Origin: a virus
Length of the DNA: 64,000 nucleotides
Virus record (IMG/VR): IMGVR_UViG_3300022746_000016
Span: 1 to 64,000 of that record
Strand: one strand, 5' to 3'
In this document: in pieces, positions 9,542-17,930 of the stretch
Numbering within the stretch: position 1 is the first letter of the stretch
Layout of the letters: every line of letters starts with the position of its first letter
Position numbers and translations under genes: made by a program
The notes under the pieces: model-generated
What the model was told of the DNA's origin: nothing
Databases searched by the model: none
What the model saw: only the letters and a program-made list of their open reading frames with translations

Positions 9542-10824
9542 TATTTTGTATTCCTGTCAACGCTCATCATTAATGAGTCCTTAATTAGTTCCATATTACA
9601 CTCGTGTTTTTCTCTATTGATATCGTGGTTGATAGCAGAGATTAGATAATAGCCAGAGAACATCTTATCAGTAATATCTGAATCATTCGCAGAAATCGGT
9701 TCCATCTTGTTTAAGGTAACTTTAACCTTTTGACCAACAGTATAGTCGCAACGACCTGGAACAATAATCTGAATCTTATTAGATTCTGCAGCCTTCAATA
9801 GTGAAAGACGTTGTTGAGTATTTCTGTAGTTCGTGGCATCCCCAAAACCAGAAAAGTTTGCATTGGCTCTTGGATAATTCATAATTCTAGAATTGGATCT
9901 GAAGATAGCTTTACTAGAAGCAACGTTAAACTCATTCAAATGTTTCTGCTTGGAGAAATCATCGAACATATTGTAGTTCTTAACGTTGTACGCCTTCTTA
10001 GTTAGGTCATATGAAATCAACTTAGATGAAAACATACCACTACGAATACGATCCATATAATCAAAACCAGTAGGTATACTGATGGAGTTAATACGTTTGT
10101 AATCTTCTTGAACGTTCTTAGCGTCACCACCATTTTGTTTACTATCACGCATGTACTTGTCTAACACAAACTCTTGATATGGTAATGCTTCGTATAAACT
10201 CTCAAGACTCTTAAAATAGAATCCATCTCTGTTCTCATAGAATACAAAATTTGGAGATCCTGTTTTACTTTCAGCTAGTTGCGTAACATAGTTGATAGCT
10301 TCAACTGGTGACCAGAAGTTAGATATAAACTTAGCGATTTTAGCAGTCGAATCTGCAGTTAGAGTTTTCTCGCTTTGTAGTCCATTGACCTGATCTTCCA
10401 GTAAACTCTTAATGATAGATTCAGGCTTATCACCATAAACTTTACTGATCTTTTTGTTCAAGTCGACGATAGCTTCATTAGAGATAAAGTGTAGCTGATA
10501 CACCATACTTCTGTCGCCAAGTAGTTCTCTATCAGTCATCTTGTAGATATAGAACTTAGACTTGATGTTACCATTTTGTAGAGATGGTGTATTGATCTCG
10601 ATCTCGACTTCTTCCTCACCTTGGAATGGAAATAAGTTGATAAGGTCTAGAGATTCTTTGAGAATCAAACTGCCTGTGATAAATGGAGAGAACAAGTCTT
10701 CAAAAATTTGGATGTTAATAACCTGCGCTGTTACGTCTTGCGCTAATCCATTTCGTGTTACGATTTTAATTTTGCCGATGTTTACATCACCAGCAAATCT
10801 AACTGCTTGTTCTGACGATTGCAT
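9541..10824 (-). CDS. 27: Baseplate hub protein gp27-like
   Basis: 427 residues, near the size of T4 gp27 (about 390). Features: early FEDLFSPFITGSLIL-type strand, GSPNFVFYENRDGFYF in the middle, and a C-terminal YTVGQKVKVTL / MFSGYYLISAINH region like the barrel of gp27/gpD hub proteins. It directly precedes gp5 in the operon with a one-base overlap; gp27 and gp5 form the central hub complex. Assignment is by size, position and fold-level pattern. Confidence 0.78.
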   Translation of the reverse strand: MQSSEQAVRFAGDVNIGKIKIVTRNGLAQDVTAQVINIQIFEDLFSPFITGSLILKESLDLINLFPFQGEEEVEIEINTPSLQNGNIKSKFYIYKMTDRELLGDRSMVYQLHFISNEAIVDLNKKISKVYGDKPESIIKSLLEDQVNGLQSEKTLTADSTAKIAKFISNFWSPVEAINYVTQLAESKTGSPNFVFYENRDGFYFKSLESLYEALPYQEFVLDKYMRDSKQNGGDAKNVQEDYKRINSISIPTGFDYMDRIRSGMFSSKLISYDLTKKAYNVKNYNMFDDFSKQKHLNEFNVASSKAIFRSNSRIMNYPRANANFSGFGDATNYRNTQQRLSLLKAAESNKIQIIVPGRCDYTVGQKVKVTLNKMEPISANDSDITDKMFSGYYLISAINHDINREKHECNMELIKDSLMMSVDRNTK

Positions 10825-11579
10825 TATAGTTGATCTTTAAAGTTTTTCAAAACAACAGAAATTAGATCTTTAGAGATTAACTTGATTCTGCGTTTAGATT
10901 CATTGATAATCTCTTCGTACTGTCTATTTGATAGTGGCACAGCACCAGCAGAATCTGCATTTACTACATAACCTTCTGCATTTACATAGTGTTTAGTTGC
11001 ATCAGCATCCTGCCCGTACTTGTCAGATACAAACTTCTCTAATGCCAACTGAGTTAAAGGAAAGTCTGCACGATAGTCATAAATGTCATTCGCTAACATC
11101 ACAATCCAGTGATACTGTGGATTACCATATACTTTCTCTGCAATAATCTCTGGTGTTTCACCATCAACAATGTCATACTCATCGTATACTGAGATGTTTG
11201 CCAGAATGTCTCTTCTAAAACGAATGTTTCTAGAGATATCTGTCATCACGAATGCCTTGGTCTCTTTCTTAATGATACCGTAAGGTGCAGTGATAACTAC
11301 TGTTGGTGTTTGCGTGTAACCAGTTCCAGTAGTCAGCATAATAATGTTAGTGATAACACCATTAGAAATAACAGCCTTTGCAGAAGCAGTGACACCTGCA
11401 GTGTCTGGTTCAGAGAATGTAACAGAAGCTGAGGTATAACCAGATCCTGGGTTAACGATAGTTACTGAACCAACACCACCTGCAGCTAAGTTAGCGATAG
11501 CAGTGGCTTGTGTTCCTTCTGACTTTTTAGTATTGATGTCGAAGTCATATAAGACTTTCGGAAAATCCTTAAAGTACAT
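10824..11579 (-). CDS. 53: Baseplate wedge protein gp53 with inserted beta-repeats
   Basis: 251 residues. The start FPKVLYDFDI and the part NISVYDEYDIVDGETPEIIAEKVYG with YHWIVMLANDIYD match gp53 (compare FPEVLYDFD and the KLYG..YYW pattern of T4). Residues about 30-100 are an insertion of two glycine-rich repeats (VNPGSGYTSASVTF and TTGTGYTQTPTVVI) of the same kind as in the gp8-like protein. gp53 joins neighbouring wedges around the hub. Confidence 0.85.
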   Translation of the reverse strand: MYFKDFPKVLYDFDINTKKSEGTQATAIANLAAGGVGSVTIVNPGSGYTSASVTFSEPDTAGVTASAKAVISNGVITNIIMLTTGTGYTQTPTVVITAPYGIIKKETKAFVMTDISRNIRFRRDILANISVYDEYDIVDGETPEIIAEKVYGNPQYHWIVMLANDIYDYRADFPLTQLALEKFVSDKYGQDADATKHYVNAEGYVVNADSAGAVPLSNRQYEEIINESKRRIKLISKDLISVVLKNFKDQL

Positions 11580-11580
11580 T

Positions 11581-12729
11581 TTATAGACCGTCCTTAATTT
11601 TATCTTTTGTCAACAGAGCCAATTCACGGAAATTCAATGTGACATTGATTTGAGTAGGCATACCATTTGCAAATGTGGTGAACATACCGTTAGGTGTATA
11701 GTTGATATTCACATCAGTCAATACACAAGATGTATGACGATGGATAGCTCTGTTTTCTACACCACCTGAATAGTACATAATGTCAAACTCAGAAGGGTAA
11801 ATGTAAACGAAATTGTTGGCATCCTTAAATTCTGGATGCATATGATACTTGAACTCTTCGATGATTCTAAGAACATTCTTAGCTTCTGGTTCATTTCTTG
11901 GGAAGAACTGATAATCGAAAGAGAATGTTCTAAAGTCTACGCCTTTGAACACTTGTTCTTTTTTAGGGTTTGCTGCTAGACCAAGTGCTGCAGAGTTAGC
12001 AGAAGCATTTGGACCTTTTGACAGAGCGATATTGGCAATAACAGCTTGGGCAACGCCACTAATGTTACTGTCTTTAGATCCAGGTGTCACAGCCTTCATA
12101 ATTTCAGTACCAGCAGCATTAGCCATAGCAAGCATGCTGGTGTCGTCGTCGGACCACTGAACACCATAGTGAATAGACAATTGATTCGGAATATGAAGAG
12201 CGATGGCAGTCTTCAATCTACGCTGAGAACGTTTAGCATCTGGAGCCATAGTAGCAGCAACACCAACACCGACTGTGGCAGCTGCTGCAACTTTTGCATT
12301 AATATCTGCTGAACCAATACCAAGTTTCTTAGCTGCGTATGCTTCGACACCGATAACAGCTGCATTAGAACCAACCAAGCCAGCTCTTGTCATAGACTGA
12401 CCAATTAAATCACCACGATCTCTAGGAGAATAATTCTCAACAGTCTCTACTGTACCACTTTTGAATAACTTAGAATCTGTCGCTACGTTGATGTAGAACA
12501 TTGCATAGTGTCCACCATAACGTCCATCAGAAGCCATAAGATCAGATGGGTAACAATGGCTTTTAACGTCGTAAGTTCTATCTTCGAAGGGCGTTGGACC
12601 ACCTCTAGCTGTCCATAGATTTTCTGGATTCTCTAATGATTTAGCATAGCTATTGATCCCTTCTTTGACAGAAGAAACTCCGTTTTTGATAGCGTCTGCA
12701 GCTGCTTTTGCGTCTGAGATGAGTGACAT
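11581..12729 (-). CDS. 48: Baseplate tail-tube cap protein, gp48/gp54 type
   Basis: 382 residues. The C-terminal half has DFRTFSFDYQFFPRNEPEAK, then DVNINYTPNGMFTTFANG, then LNFRELALLTK, resembling T4 gp48 (TPNGNF, MREIITLNR). An Ala-rich stretch (about 120-165) may be a helical insertion. gp48 sits on the hub and starts tube polymerisation. It is the first gene of the minus-strand late baseplate operon; an AATAAATA late promoter lies 25-32 bases upstream of the ATG. Confidence 0.8.
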   Translation of the reverse strand: MSLISDAKAAADAIKNGVSSVKEGINSYAKSLENPENLWTARGGPTPFEDRTYDVKSHCYPSDLMASDGRYGGHYAMFYINVATDSKLFKSGTVETVENYSPRDRGDLIGQSMTRAGLVGSNAAVIGVEAYAAKKLGIGSADINAKVAAAATVGVGVAATMAPDAKRSQRRLKTAIALHIPNQLSIHYGVQWSDDDTSMLAMANAAGTEIMKAVTPGSKDSNISGVAQAVIANIALSKGPNASANSAALGLAANPKKEQVFKGVDFRTFSFDYQFFPRNEPEAKNVLRIIEEFKYHMHPEFKDANNFVYIYPSEFDIMYYSGGVENRAIHRHTSCVLTDVNINYTPNGMFTTFANGMPTQINVTLNFRELALLTKDKIKDGL

Positions 12730-12737
12730 ATTTTCTC

Positions 12738-12761
12738 TAAATAAAGGTGGTGTTATTTATT
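12738..12761. promoter_or_regulatory. Divergent T4-type late promoters
   Basis: The plus strand has CTAAATAA at 12737-12744, about 35 bases before the head-completion gene. The minus strand has AATAAATA at 12754-12761, 25 bases before the tail-cap gene. Both resemble the T4/cyanophage late -10 element (TATAAATA / nnTAAATA), which is read by a gp33-dependent polymerase; a gp33 gene is present in the window. A second minus-strand ATAAATA lies at 12773-12779. Confidence 0.6.
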
Positions 12762-12777
12762 CCCTAATTAGTTATTT

Positions 12778-13224
12778 ATGTTCCATAAAAGAAAGTTCGT
12801 TCCAGTCTTTGCAGAAAAGTACACTGGAGACCCATCAAACATCATTATGAGGTCTTCGTGGGAAACACAATTTGCAAATTGGTGTGATAAGAACCCTAAA
12901 GTAATTAAGTGGAGTTCAGAAGAGACAGTCATACCATATCGCTGTCCAACAGATAACAAGATCCATCGCTATTTCGTGGACTTTAAGATTCAGGTAGCAA
13001 CTACAGGCGATACGCTAAAGACCTATCTCGTTGAGGTTAAACCAGCCCAGCAGTGCCAACCACCTGTGTATCCAGGTCGAAATACTAAGAAGTATCTCAC
13101 AGAATCCTATACATACATCAAAAACCAAGCGAAGTGGGAGGCTGCTAAACAGTACTGTCTCGATCGTAAGTGGGAATTTAAGATTATCACTGAGTATGAA
13201 CTTGGGCTGAAGAAGCCTAAATAA
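12778..13224 (+). CDS. 4: Head completion protein gp4 (nuclease-like)
   Basis: 148 residues, T4 gp4 size. KYTGDPSNIIMRSSWE, then KWSSEETVIPY, then RYFVDFKI and LVEVKPAQQ match T4 gp4 (YNGDPSKI.YRSSWE, EWSSEE, RYFPDF, EVKPAKQ). The E..D..EVK pattern is that of a TnsA/PD-(D/E)XK-like endonuclease fold. gp4 (with gp50/gp65) completes DNA-filled heads before tail joining. First gene of the plus-strand operon. Confidence 0.92.
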   Translation: MFHKRKFVPVFAEKYTGDPSNIIMRSSWETQFANWCDKNPKVIKWSSEETVIPYRCPTDNKIHRYFVDFKIQVATTGDTLKTYLVEVKPAQQCQPPVYPGRNTKKYLTESYTYIKNQAKWEAAKQYCLDRKWEFKIITEYELGLKKPK

Positions 13225-13228
13225 GATT

Positions 13229-13831
13229 ATGGCTAAAAAACCACCAATGCAAGACGTCTTCGAACGCAACCAATACGATCTACTAACAGCTGTTAAGAGA
13301 TCTAGAGGTTGGTTTGACAAACAAGTCGCCGAAATGGCGAAGCAACAGTACACCCCAAAGAAAGTGCTTAACGGTGATGTGAGTAAACTCACCACTACAC
13401 TAATCCCAGGAAATTTGTACATGTACGCATATGATGCGAAGACTAAAGAAGATCTTCCATACTATGACAGATTCCCTCTAGTATTCCCATTCAGAAAAAC
13501 AGCTGATGGGTTTTATGGACTGAATATGCACTACTTGCCATACGTTCTTCGTATGCAGCTTCTAGATAATCTTCTAATGTTCAAGAACAACTCTAGACTA
13601 GATGAAACTACTAGACTAAAATATTCTTGGGCTATGATTGATGGTATCTCCAAATTCAAAGCAGCCCAACCATGCGTTAAACAATATCTGAATGGACACA
13701 TAAGAAGCCAATTTAGAAAAGTCGATTCCAGCGACTGGGCTACTGCTATGCTACTACCTGTCGAACAATTCGTTGGTGCAAGCAAGCAGAAAGTCTGGGA
13801 AGACTCTAGAAAAAAGATTAGAAAAGTATAA
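13229..13831 (+). CDS. Conserved T4-like protein next to gp4, candidate gp2 DNA-end protector
   Basis: 200 residues. The core IPGNLYMYAYDAKTKEDLPYYD, then FPLVFPF and GLNMHYLPYVLR recalls a family I know from T4-like cyanophages. In T4 gene 2 (DNA end protector/head completion) lies beside gene 4, so a gp2-like role is plausible. No catalytic motif is visible. It is coupled to the next gene by a one-base overlap. Confidence 0.5.
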   Translation: MAKKPPMQDVFERNQYDLLTAVKRSRGWFDKQVAEMAKQQYTPKKVLNGDVSKLTTTLIPGNLYMYAYDAKTKEDLPYYDRFPLVFPFRKTADGFYGLNMHYLPYVLRMQLLDNLLMFKNNSRLDETTRLKYSWAMIDGISKFKAAQPCVKQYLNGHIRSQFRKVDSSDWATAMLLPVEQFVGASKQKVWEDSRKKIRKV

Positions 13832-14505
13832 TGGCAACTATCAAAGAATTTACAGCAGCTGTAAAGAGTAACGGATTAGCTAGATCTAACCGTTATGCAG
13901 TCGTATTCTCTCTACCAAAAGGATTGACGTTTAATCCTAATGCGGTTCAGACTGCTCTAATGTTTTGTGACCAGATACAGCTTCCAGGTACTAATTTCTC
14001 TACAGCACAGAACAGGTCATTCGGTGAATTCAGAGAAACGCCATATGAGAAATTGTACGAACACATCAACCTGTCTTTCTATCTTGATAAAGACATGCAG
14101 GTTAAACAACTGTTCGATGCGTGGAACAATTCAATCTACAATCCAGAGACTCGCTCATTCAACTATTATGATGAGTATGTAACAGATATTTCTATCGAGA
14201 TACATGACCTTCAGGATAAGAAAACATATTGGGTAAAACTCCACGAGTGCTATCCAAAGAGCATCGGTGCAGTTCAACTAGATTATGCGTCTAAAGACAT
14301 TATGAAATTATCAGTTTCTATGGCGTACAAGTGGTTCGAGACTTCTATTATTCCTCCAACGGAATTAGCTCAAGGCTTACCAAAGAATGCATTTACAGAT
14401 AAGCTGATGAACTTCGCTATTGGCACTGCTGGTGCCTATGCAGTGACAAAGTTGCCTGCACTGCAATCAAAAATTTCAGGCTTTACATCAAAACTAAAAT
14501 TCTAA
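13831..14505 (+). CDS. Tail-tube-fold protein, gp19/gp54 family
   Basis: 224 residues. The N-terminal LARSNRYAVVFSLP is shared by tube and tube-initiator proteins, and the central IQLPGTNFSTA, YDEYVTDISIEIHDL and VKLHECYPKSIGAVQLDY follow the tail-tube fold. It is longer than a classic gp19 tube protein (about 163) and shorter than T4 gp54 (about 320). Either the baseplate tube initiator (gp54) or a tube subunit; no sheath gene lies beside it, which favours the initiator. Confidence 0.65.
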   Translation: MATIKEFTAAVKSNGLARSNRYAVVFSLPKGLTFNPNAVQTALMFCDQIQLPGTNFSTAQNRSFGEFRETPYEKLYEHINLSFYLDKDMQVKQLFDAWNNSIYNPETRSFNYYDEYVTDISIEIHDLQDKKTYWVKLHECYPKSIGAVQLDYASKDIMKLSVSMAYKWFETSIIPPTELAQGLPKNAFTDKLMNFAIGTAGAYAVTKLPALQSKISGFTSKLKF

Positions 14506-14516
14506 AGGTGGCATCT

Positions 14517-14966
14517 ATGGCAGAAGAAACAAAACTAAGCGACAGCGAACAGAAAAAAGAAGATTGGATGAACTCCAAGTGGCGTCCAATGATGGGTTGG
14601 ATGTACATGGCTATTTGTACAGCTGACTTTATGTTGTTCCCTATTCTATGGAGTCTTGCACAGACGATTTTGAAGCAGCCAATCACACAATGGCAACCAC
14701 TAACTCTACAAGGTGCAGGTTTGTTCCACGTAGCAATGGGTGCTGTTCTAGGTATCGCAGCAATGGGTCGTACTCAAGAAAAACTAGCAGGAGCAAATAA
14801 TGGCGGAGCCAACACACCAACAAGCATCTCTCCAGTTCCTAGCTTTGCGCCAGCAGCACCAAGCCCGATTCCAAAACCAGTACTTTCAACCCCAACCCCA
14901 GTTGCAGCAGCGCCACTCGGACTTGATCCAAGTGACCCACCAACTAGAAACACTAGAAACGACTAA
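14517..14966 (+). CDS. Holin-like membrane protein with Pro/Ala-rich tail
   Basis: 149 residues from the ATG at 14517, chosen over the GTG at 14508 because AAAGG sits eight bases upstream. KWRPMMGWMYMAICTADF is the signature of the 3TM gene-transfer/phage holin family (WRP..GW). Hydrophobic segments lie at about 27-50 and 66-84, and residues 95-149 are Pro/Ala/Ser-rich. It could form the membrane hole for the endolysins encoded at 22-27 kb. The late-operon position fits a lysis timer. Confidence 0.6.
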   Translation: MAEETKLSDSEQKKEDWMNSKWRPMMGWMYMAICTADFMLFPILWSLAQTILKQPITQWQPLTLQGAGLFHVAMGAVLGIAAMGRTQEKLAGANNGGANTPTSISPVPSFAPAAPSPIPKPVLSTPTPVAAAPLGLDPSDPPTRNTRND

Positions 14967-14971
14967 ACAAT

Positions 14972-15388
14972 ATGAAACTTGATGATTCTTTGTCAGAAAT
15001 CTTCGATGTCGCTCCGATGTCGAAGACTGAAGTGATTACGAAAGACGGCGAGGTTATTCCTGAGTCTAATGATAGAATTGAGAATGACTACGATGTCACT
15101 CGAAACAATCTTCGTGAGTTATTGTCTACTGGACAGGCTGCGTTAACGCATGCGTTAGAGGTAGCGAAACAATCTGAACACCCACGTGCCTTCGAGGTGG
15201 TGGGTAACTTAATGAAACAACTAGCTGATGTGAACCAACAATTGATGGACATCCACCAGCAAAAAGCCAAGCTAGACGCACCAAAGGGTGTTACTAAAAC
15301 TGGCGGTGATAAAGTGACCAACAATGCTATCTTCGTGGGTAGCACTGCTGAATTAAACAAAATGATCAAGAAGATGCAAGGAGAATAA
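14972..15388 (+). CDS. 16: Terminase small subunit gp16
   Basis: 138 residues. ENDYDVTRNNLRELLSTGQ, SEHPRAFEVVGNLMKQ, LDIHQQKAKL-type coiled coil, and the C-terminal NAIFVGSTAELNKMI match T4 gp16 (EDDYGVVRRNM, SPRHMEVFATLM, NATVFMGSPTELM). gp16 recognises DNA and regulates the gp17 motor. The large subunit gene is not in this window. Confidence 0.92.
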   Translation: MKLDDSLSEIFDVAPMSKTEVITKDGEVIPESNDRIENDYDVTRNNLRELLSTGQAALTHALEVAKQSEHPRAFEVVGNLMKQLADVNQQLMDIHQQKAKLDAPKGVTKTGGDKVTNNAIFVGSTAELNKMIKKMQGE

Positions 15389-15390
15389 TC

Positions 15391-16113
15391 ATGGCTTTAC
15401 CAGTAGCAGCAACACCAACATATAATTTGAAGGTGCCATCTAGCGGAGTGAATGTAAAATATCGACCATTCCTAGTGAAAGAAGAGAAGGCTCTTCTTAT
15501 CGCTCAACAATCAGAAGACCTAAACGTTATGGTCGATACTCTTAAGAATGTTATTAAGGGATGTGTTCTCGATAAGATTGATGTAGAGAAATTAGCAATG
15601 TTCGACATTGAGTATATCTTTACTCAGATTCGCGCTAAGTCAGTCGGTGAGGTCGTTGAACTTTTGTTCCCATGCGATGTTGACCATGGGGCTGAGAACG
15701 ATAAAGCTAAGGTAAAGATCTCGATTGATATCTCTAAACTAGAAGTAGAGTTTCCAGAAGGTCATACTAACAAAATCCAATTGTTTGATGATGTTGGTAT
15801 TGTGATGAGATATCCTTCTATGCGAGTTCTTGCGCGTCTAGAAGAATTAGATACAGAAAACATTGATGCTATTTTCGATGTTATCGCTGAGTGTGTTGAA
15901 CTGATCTATCAAGGTGATGATCTTCACTATGCATCTGAACAAAGTAAAGAAGACATTCTCCAGTTTCTTGGTAATCTGACTTCTGACCAATTTAAGAATC
16001 TACAAACATTCTTTACCACTATGCCTAAGATTAAAAAAGTGGTTGAGTATGATTGTCCTATTTGTGGCAAACACCACACAGCAGCCCTGGAGGGCATGCA
16101 AAGTTTTTTTTAA
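15391..16113 (+). CDS. 26: Tail chaperone / baseplate hub assembly protein gp26
   Basis: 240 residues of the T4 gp26 family: KYRPFLVKEEKALL near the start, YPSMRVLARLEEL at about 145-158 and a C-terminal CPICGKHH zinc-ribbon half. It lies immediately before gp51 and the tape measure gene, the place of tail-assembly chaperones. The last codons run into eight consecutive T residues directly before the stop, and the -1 frame stays open through the next gene, so a frameshifted gp26-gp51 fusion is likely (see slippery site). Confidence 0.85.
   Translation: MALPVAATPTYNLKVPSSGVNVKYRPFLVKEEKALLIAQQSEDLNVMVDTLKNVIKGCVLDKIDVEKLAMFDIEYIFTQIRAKSVGEVVELLFPCDVDHGAENDKAKVKISIDISKLEVEFPEGHTNKIQLFDDVGIVMRYPSMRVLARLEELDTENIDAIFDVIAECVELIYQGDDLHYASEQSKEDILQFLGNLTSDQFKNLQTFFTTMPKIKKVVEYDCPICGKHHTAALEGMQSFF
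16104..16113 (+). promoter_or_regulatory. Candidate -1 frameshift site joining gp26 and gp51
   Basis: The gp26 frame ends AGT TTT TTT TAA. The run of eight T lets both P-site and A-site Phe tRNAs re-pair in the -1 frame, after which TTA ATA AAC is read. That frame has no stop from before the site through 16295, so slippage would fuse gp26 to 15 linker codons plus all of gp51. The same chaperone-frameshift-tape measure order is known for lambda G/GT and other tails. Confidence 0.55.
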
Positions 16114-16151
16114 TAAACCTGTGTCATGAGAGTTTAGTAAATTTCTATAAG

Positions 16152-16295
16152 ATGAACTTCGCTCTGATGCAGTACCACAAGTATTCTTTGGATGATTTGG
16201 AAACGATGATTCCCTTTGAGCGTGAAATTTATGTACACATGTTGATACAGTATCTAGAAGAAGAAAAGCAAAGAATAGAATCTAAGAAGAGATAA
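16152..16295 (+). CDS. 51: gp51-like hub assembly catalyst / tail chaperone
   Basis: 47 residues from ATG 16152 (MNFALMQYHKYSLDDLETMI, then PFEREIYVHML). The Phe-Glu-Arg-Glu pattern and length fit the small gp51-type protein found after gp26. The frame is open upstream in the -1 frame of gp26, so it may also be made as the C-terminal part of a fusion. There is no clear Shine-Dalgarno site at the ATG, which favours frameshift expression. Confidence 0.65.
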   Translation: MNFALMQYHKYSLDDLETMIPFEREIYVHMLIQYLEEEKQRIESKKR

Positions 16296-16297
16296 AG

Positions 16298-17887
16298 ATG
16301 GCAAAAAACACCAACTACGTTGTCAATGTGAGTTCCAGTGAATTCAAAACACTGCTGGCAGTTCAAGAACTGGCACTAGTGGAGACTGTTTCCATTAAGA
16401 AATTGATGGAGTTATCTCAACATCAAGAGAAAACTAAACAGATGACTTCTGGTGGTTCAGATGATTTCCAACAAAGAATTCTAGAAACTCTTGAAGATCA
16501 ACTAAAGACTACTAAGCGCAGAGCCAAACAGCAAGAAGACTACGAACGTGAGTGGCGTATTGAGTCTGCTCACATTGCTGAGATGGCTAAACTAATGGAT
16601 ACACAAGGTAACGTATTCCAACAGTTAGGTGAATCTTTCAAACAAAAGAAAGAAGGCATCAAAGAAAAACTTAGTGGAGGTCTTGGCGGTGGGTTAGGTC
16701 GCACTGTTATGGGTGCTCTAAACGTTGGTGGTGTCTTTAACAAAGCTATCGAGAAGAGCAAGTTTAAAGAAAGACAACGCGCTCTTGGTGGTGATGCAAG
16801 TGACGCAAATGCTGAGAAAGCATATCAAACATCTAAACAAATCAAAGCCCATGATGCAGAGATTCAAAAGTTTAGAAAGACTACTGGTCTATCAGAAGAA
16901 CAAATGGCAGGTAACGTTAAGGGTGCTGCGCTATTGGAAAAACGTAACAAATTAACAGATACGTATGGTTCTACTGACGTTGGCACTGACGTGTTTAGTC
17001 CAACTCCAGTTATGTCTGTCAATCCAAATGCTACTCCAACACAGACTGCTGCTGATGCAACTCAGAATCAAGAGTCACAGATGGAAGCTGCCAAAACTCA
17101 ACAAGAGATGGCAGAGGTTCTAACTAAGATTGAAGAAAATACTCGTGGTGAGAAGGCTGAGAAGATTAAACTAACTAAAGCTGAAGGTACTGGTGGCGGT
17201 CTAATGGATATGATTACCAGCTTACTCGGTGAAGGTTTTATGAAGTCTCTGAAGACTATGTTTAGTCCAAAGAACATCCTAAAGTCTCTAGGTAAGGTAT
17301 TCGCCATTGGTATGATCGTTGGTGCTCTATTTGAAGGCATTATGGATGGCTTCACTGAGTATATGGAAACAGGGGATATCGGTAAAGCACTTATTGCTGG
17401 TCTTGCAGGTATCGTGGACTTCTTAACCTTCGGTCTATTCGATAAAGATTCTATCAAAGAAGTTATCGGTGATATGGCTGGATGGATTAATGACCATGTA
17501 GTTAAACCTGTGCTTGATTTCTTCAGTTATATGAAAGATGGTTTTATGTCGATGTTATCGAAGATCGGCATTCCAGAAATCACTCTTATCGATACAAAGT
17601 TAACTGGTAAAGTTAGCATTGGTCCATACTATCCGTTCTCTGATATGGCACCAAAGAGTACTGGTGGTGGAGCAGAAGCACCTTCTCCAACTTCTGCTTC
17701 TACTGTTGAACAGAAGTCTGCTGATAACGCAGGTGCTGCATTGCCAGAAGCTCAGAAGAGTAGCACTAACGTGGTCAATGCGCCAGTTAATAATAACACT
17801 ACTCAGAACCAGATTATTCGAGCACCGATTCGAAATCAGGATTCATCTGTCAATAGGTATCAAGACAGTCTTTTACGACAGGCATAA
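16298..17887 (+). CDS. 29: Tape measure protein, T4 gp29-like
   Basis: 529 residues. Helical, Lys/Glu/Gln-rich N-terminal half (about 60-280); hydrophobic stretch at about 330-400 with FAIGMIVGALFEGIMDG; then IVDFLTFGLFDKDSIKEVIG, which is the conserved core of gp29-type tape measures; and a low-complexity Asn/Thr/Gln tail. T4 gp29 has 590 residues. It sets tail length and is likely ejected. It follows gp26/gp51 as expected. Confidence 0.8.
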   Translation: MAKNTNYVVNVSSSEFKTLLAVQELALVETVSIKKLMELSQHQEKTKQMTSGGSDDFQQRILETLEDQLKTTKRRAKQQEDYEREWRIESAHIAEMAKLMDTQGNVFQQLGESFKQKKEGIKEKLSGGLGGGLGRTVMGALNVGGVFNKAIEKSKFKERQRALGGDASDANAEKAYQTSKQIKAHDAEIQKFRKTTGLSEEQMAGNVKGAALLEKRNKLTDTYGSTDVGTDVFSPTPVMSVNPNATPTQTAADATQNQESQMEAAKTQQEMAEVLTKIEENTRGEKAEKIKLTKAEGTGGGLMDMITSLLGEGFMKSLKTMFSPKNILKSLGKVFAIGMIVGALFEGIMDGFTEYMETGDIGKALIAGLAGIVDFLTFGLFDKDSIKEVIGDMAGWINDHVVKPVLDFFSYMKDGFMSMLSKIGIPEITLIDTKLTGKVSIGPYYPFSDMAPKSTGGGAEAPSPTSASTVEQKSADNAGAALPEAQKSSTNVVNAPVNNNTTQNQIIRAPIRNQDSSVNRYQDSLLRQA

Positions 17888-17908
17888 AAAAGGGAGCCTT
17901 GCGCTCCC
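17886..17908 (-). terminator. Rho-independent terminator of the gp32 operon
   Basis: On the minus strand GGGAGC-GCAAG-GCTCCC is followed by TTTTTT, a textbook terminator for the gp32 transcript. Read on the plus strand the same hairpin follows the tape measure stop. A second perfect 8-bp inverted repeat (ATTAATCA / TGATTAAT, 17909-17935) overlaps the gp32 stop. Confidence 0.85.
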
Positions 17909-17930
17909 ATTAATCATTTCACAGAAGTGA

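Noticed and set aside
13217-13228. A late promoter (CTAAATAAG) before the gene at 13229
   Set aside because: It overlaps the stop codon and Shine-Dalgarno site of a tightly packed operon, too close to the ATG to act as a promoter.
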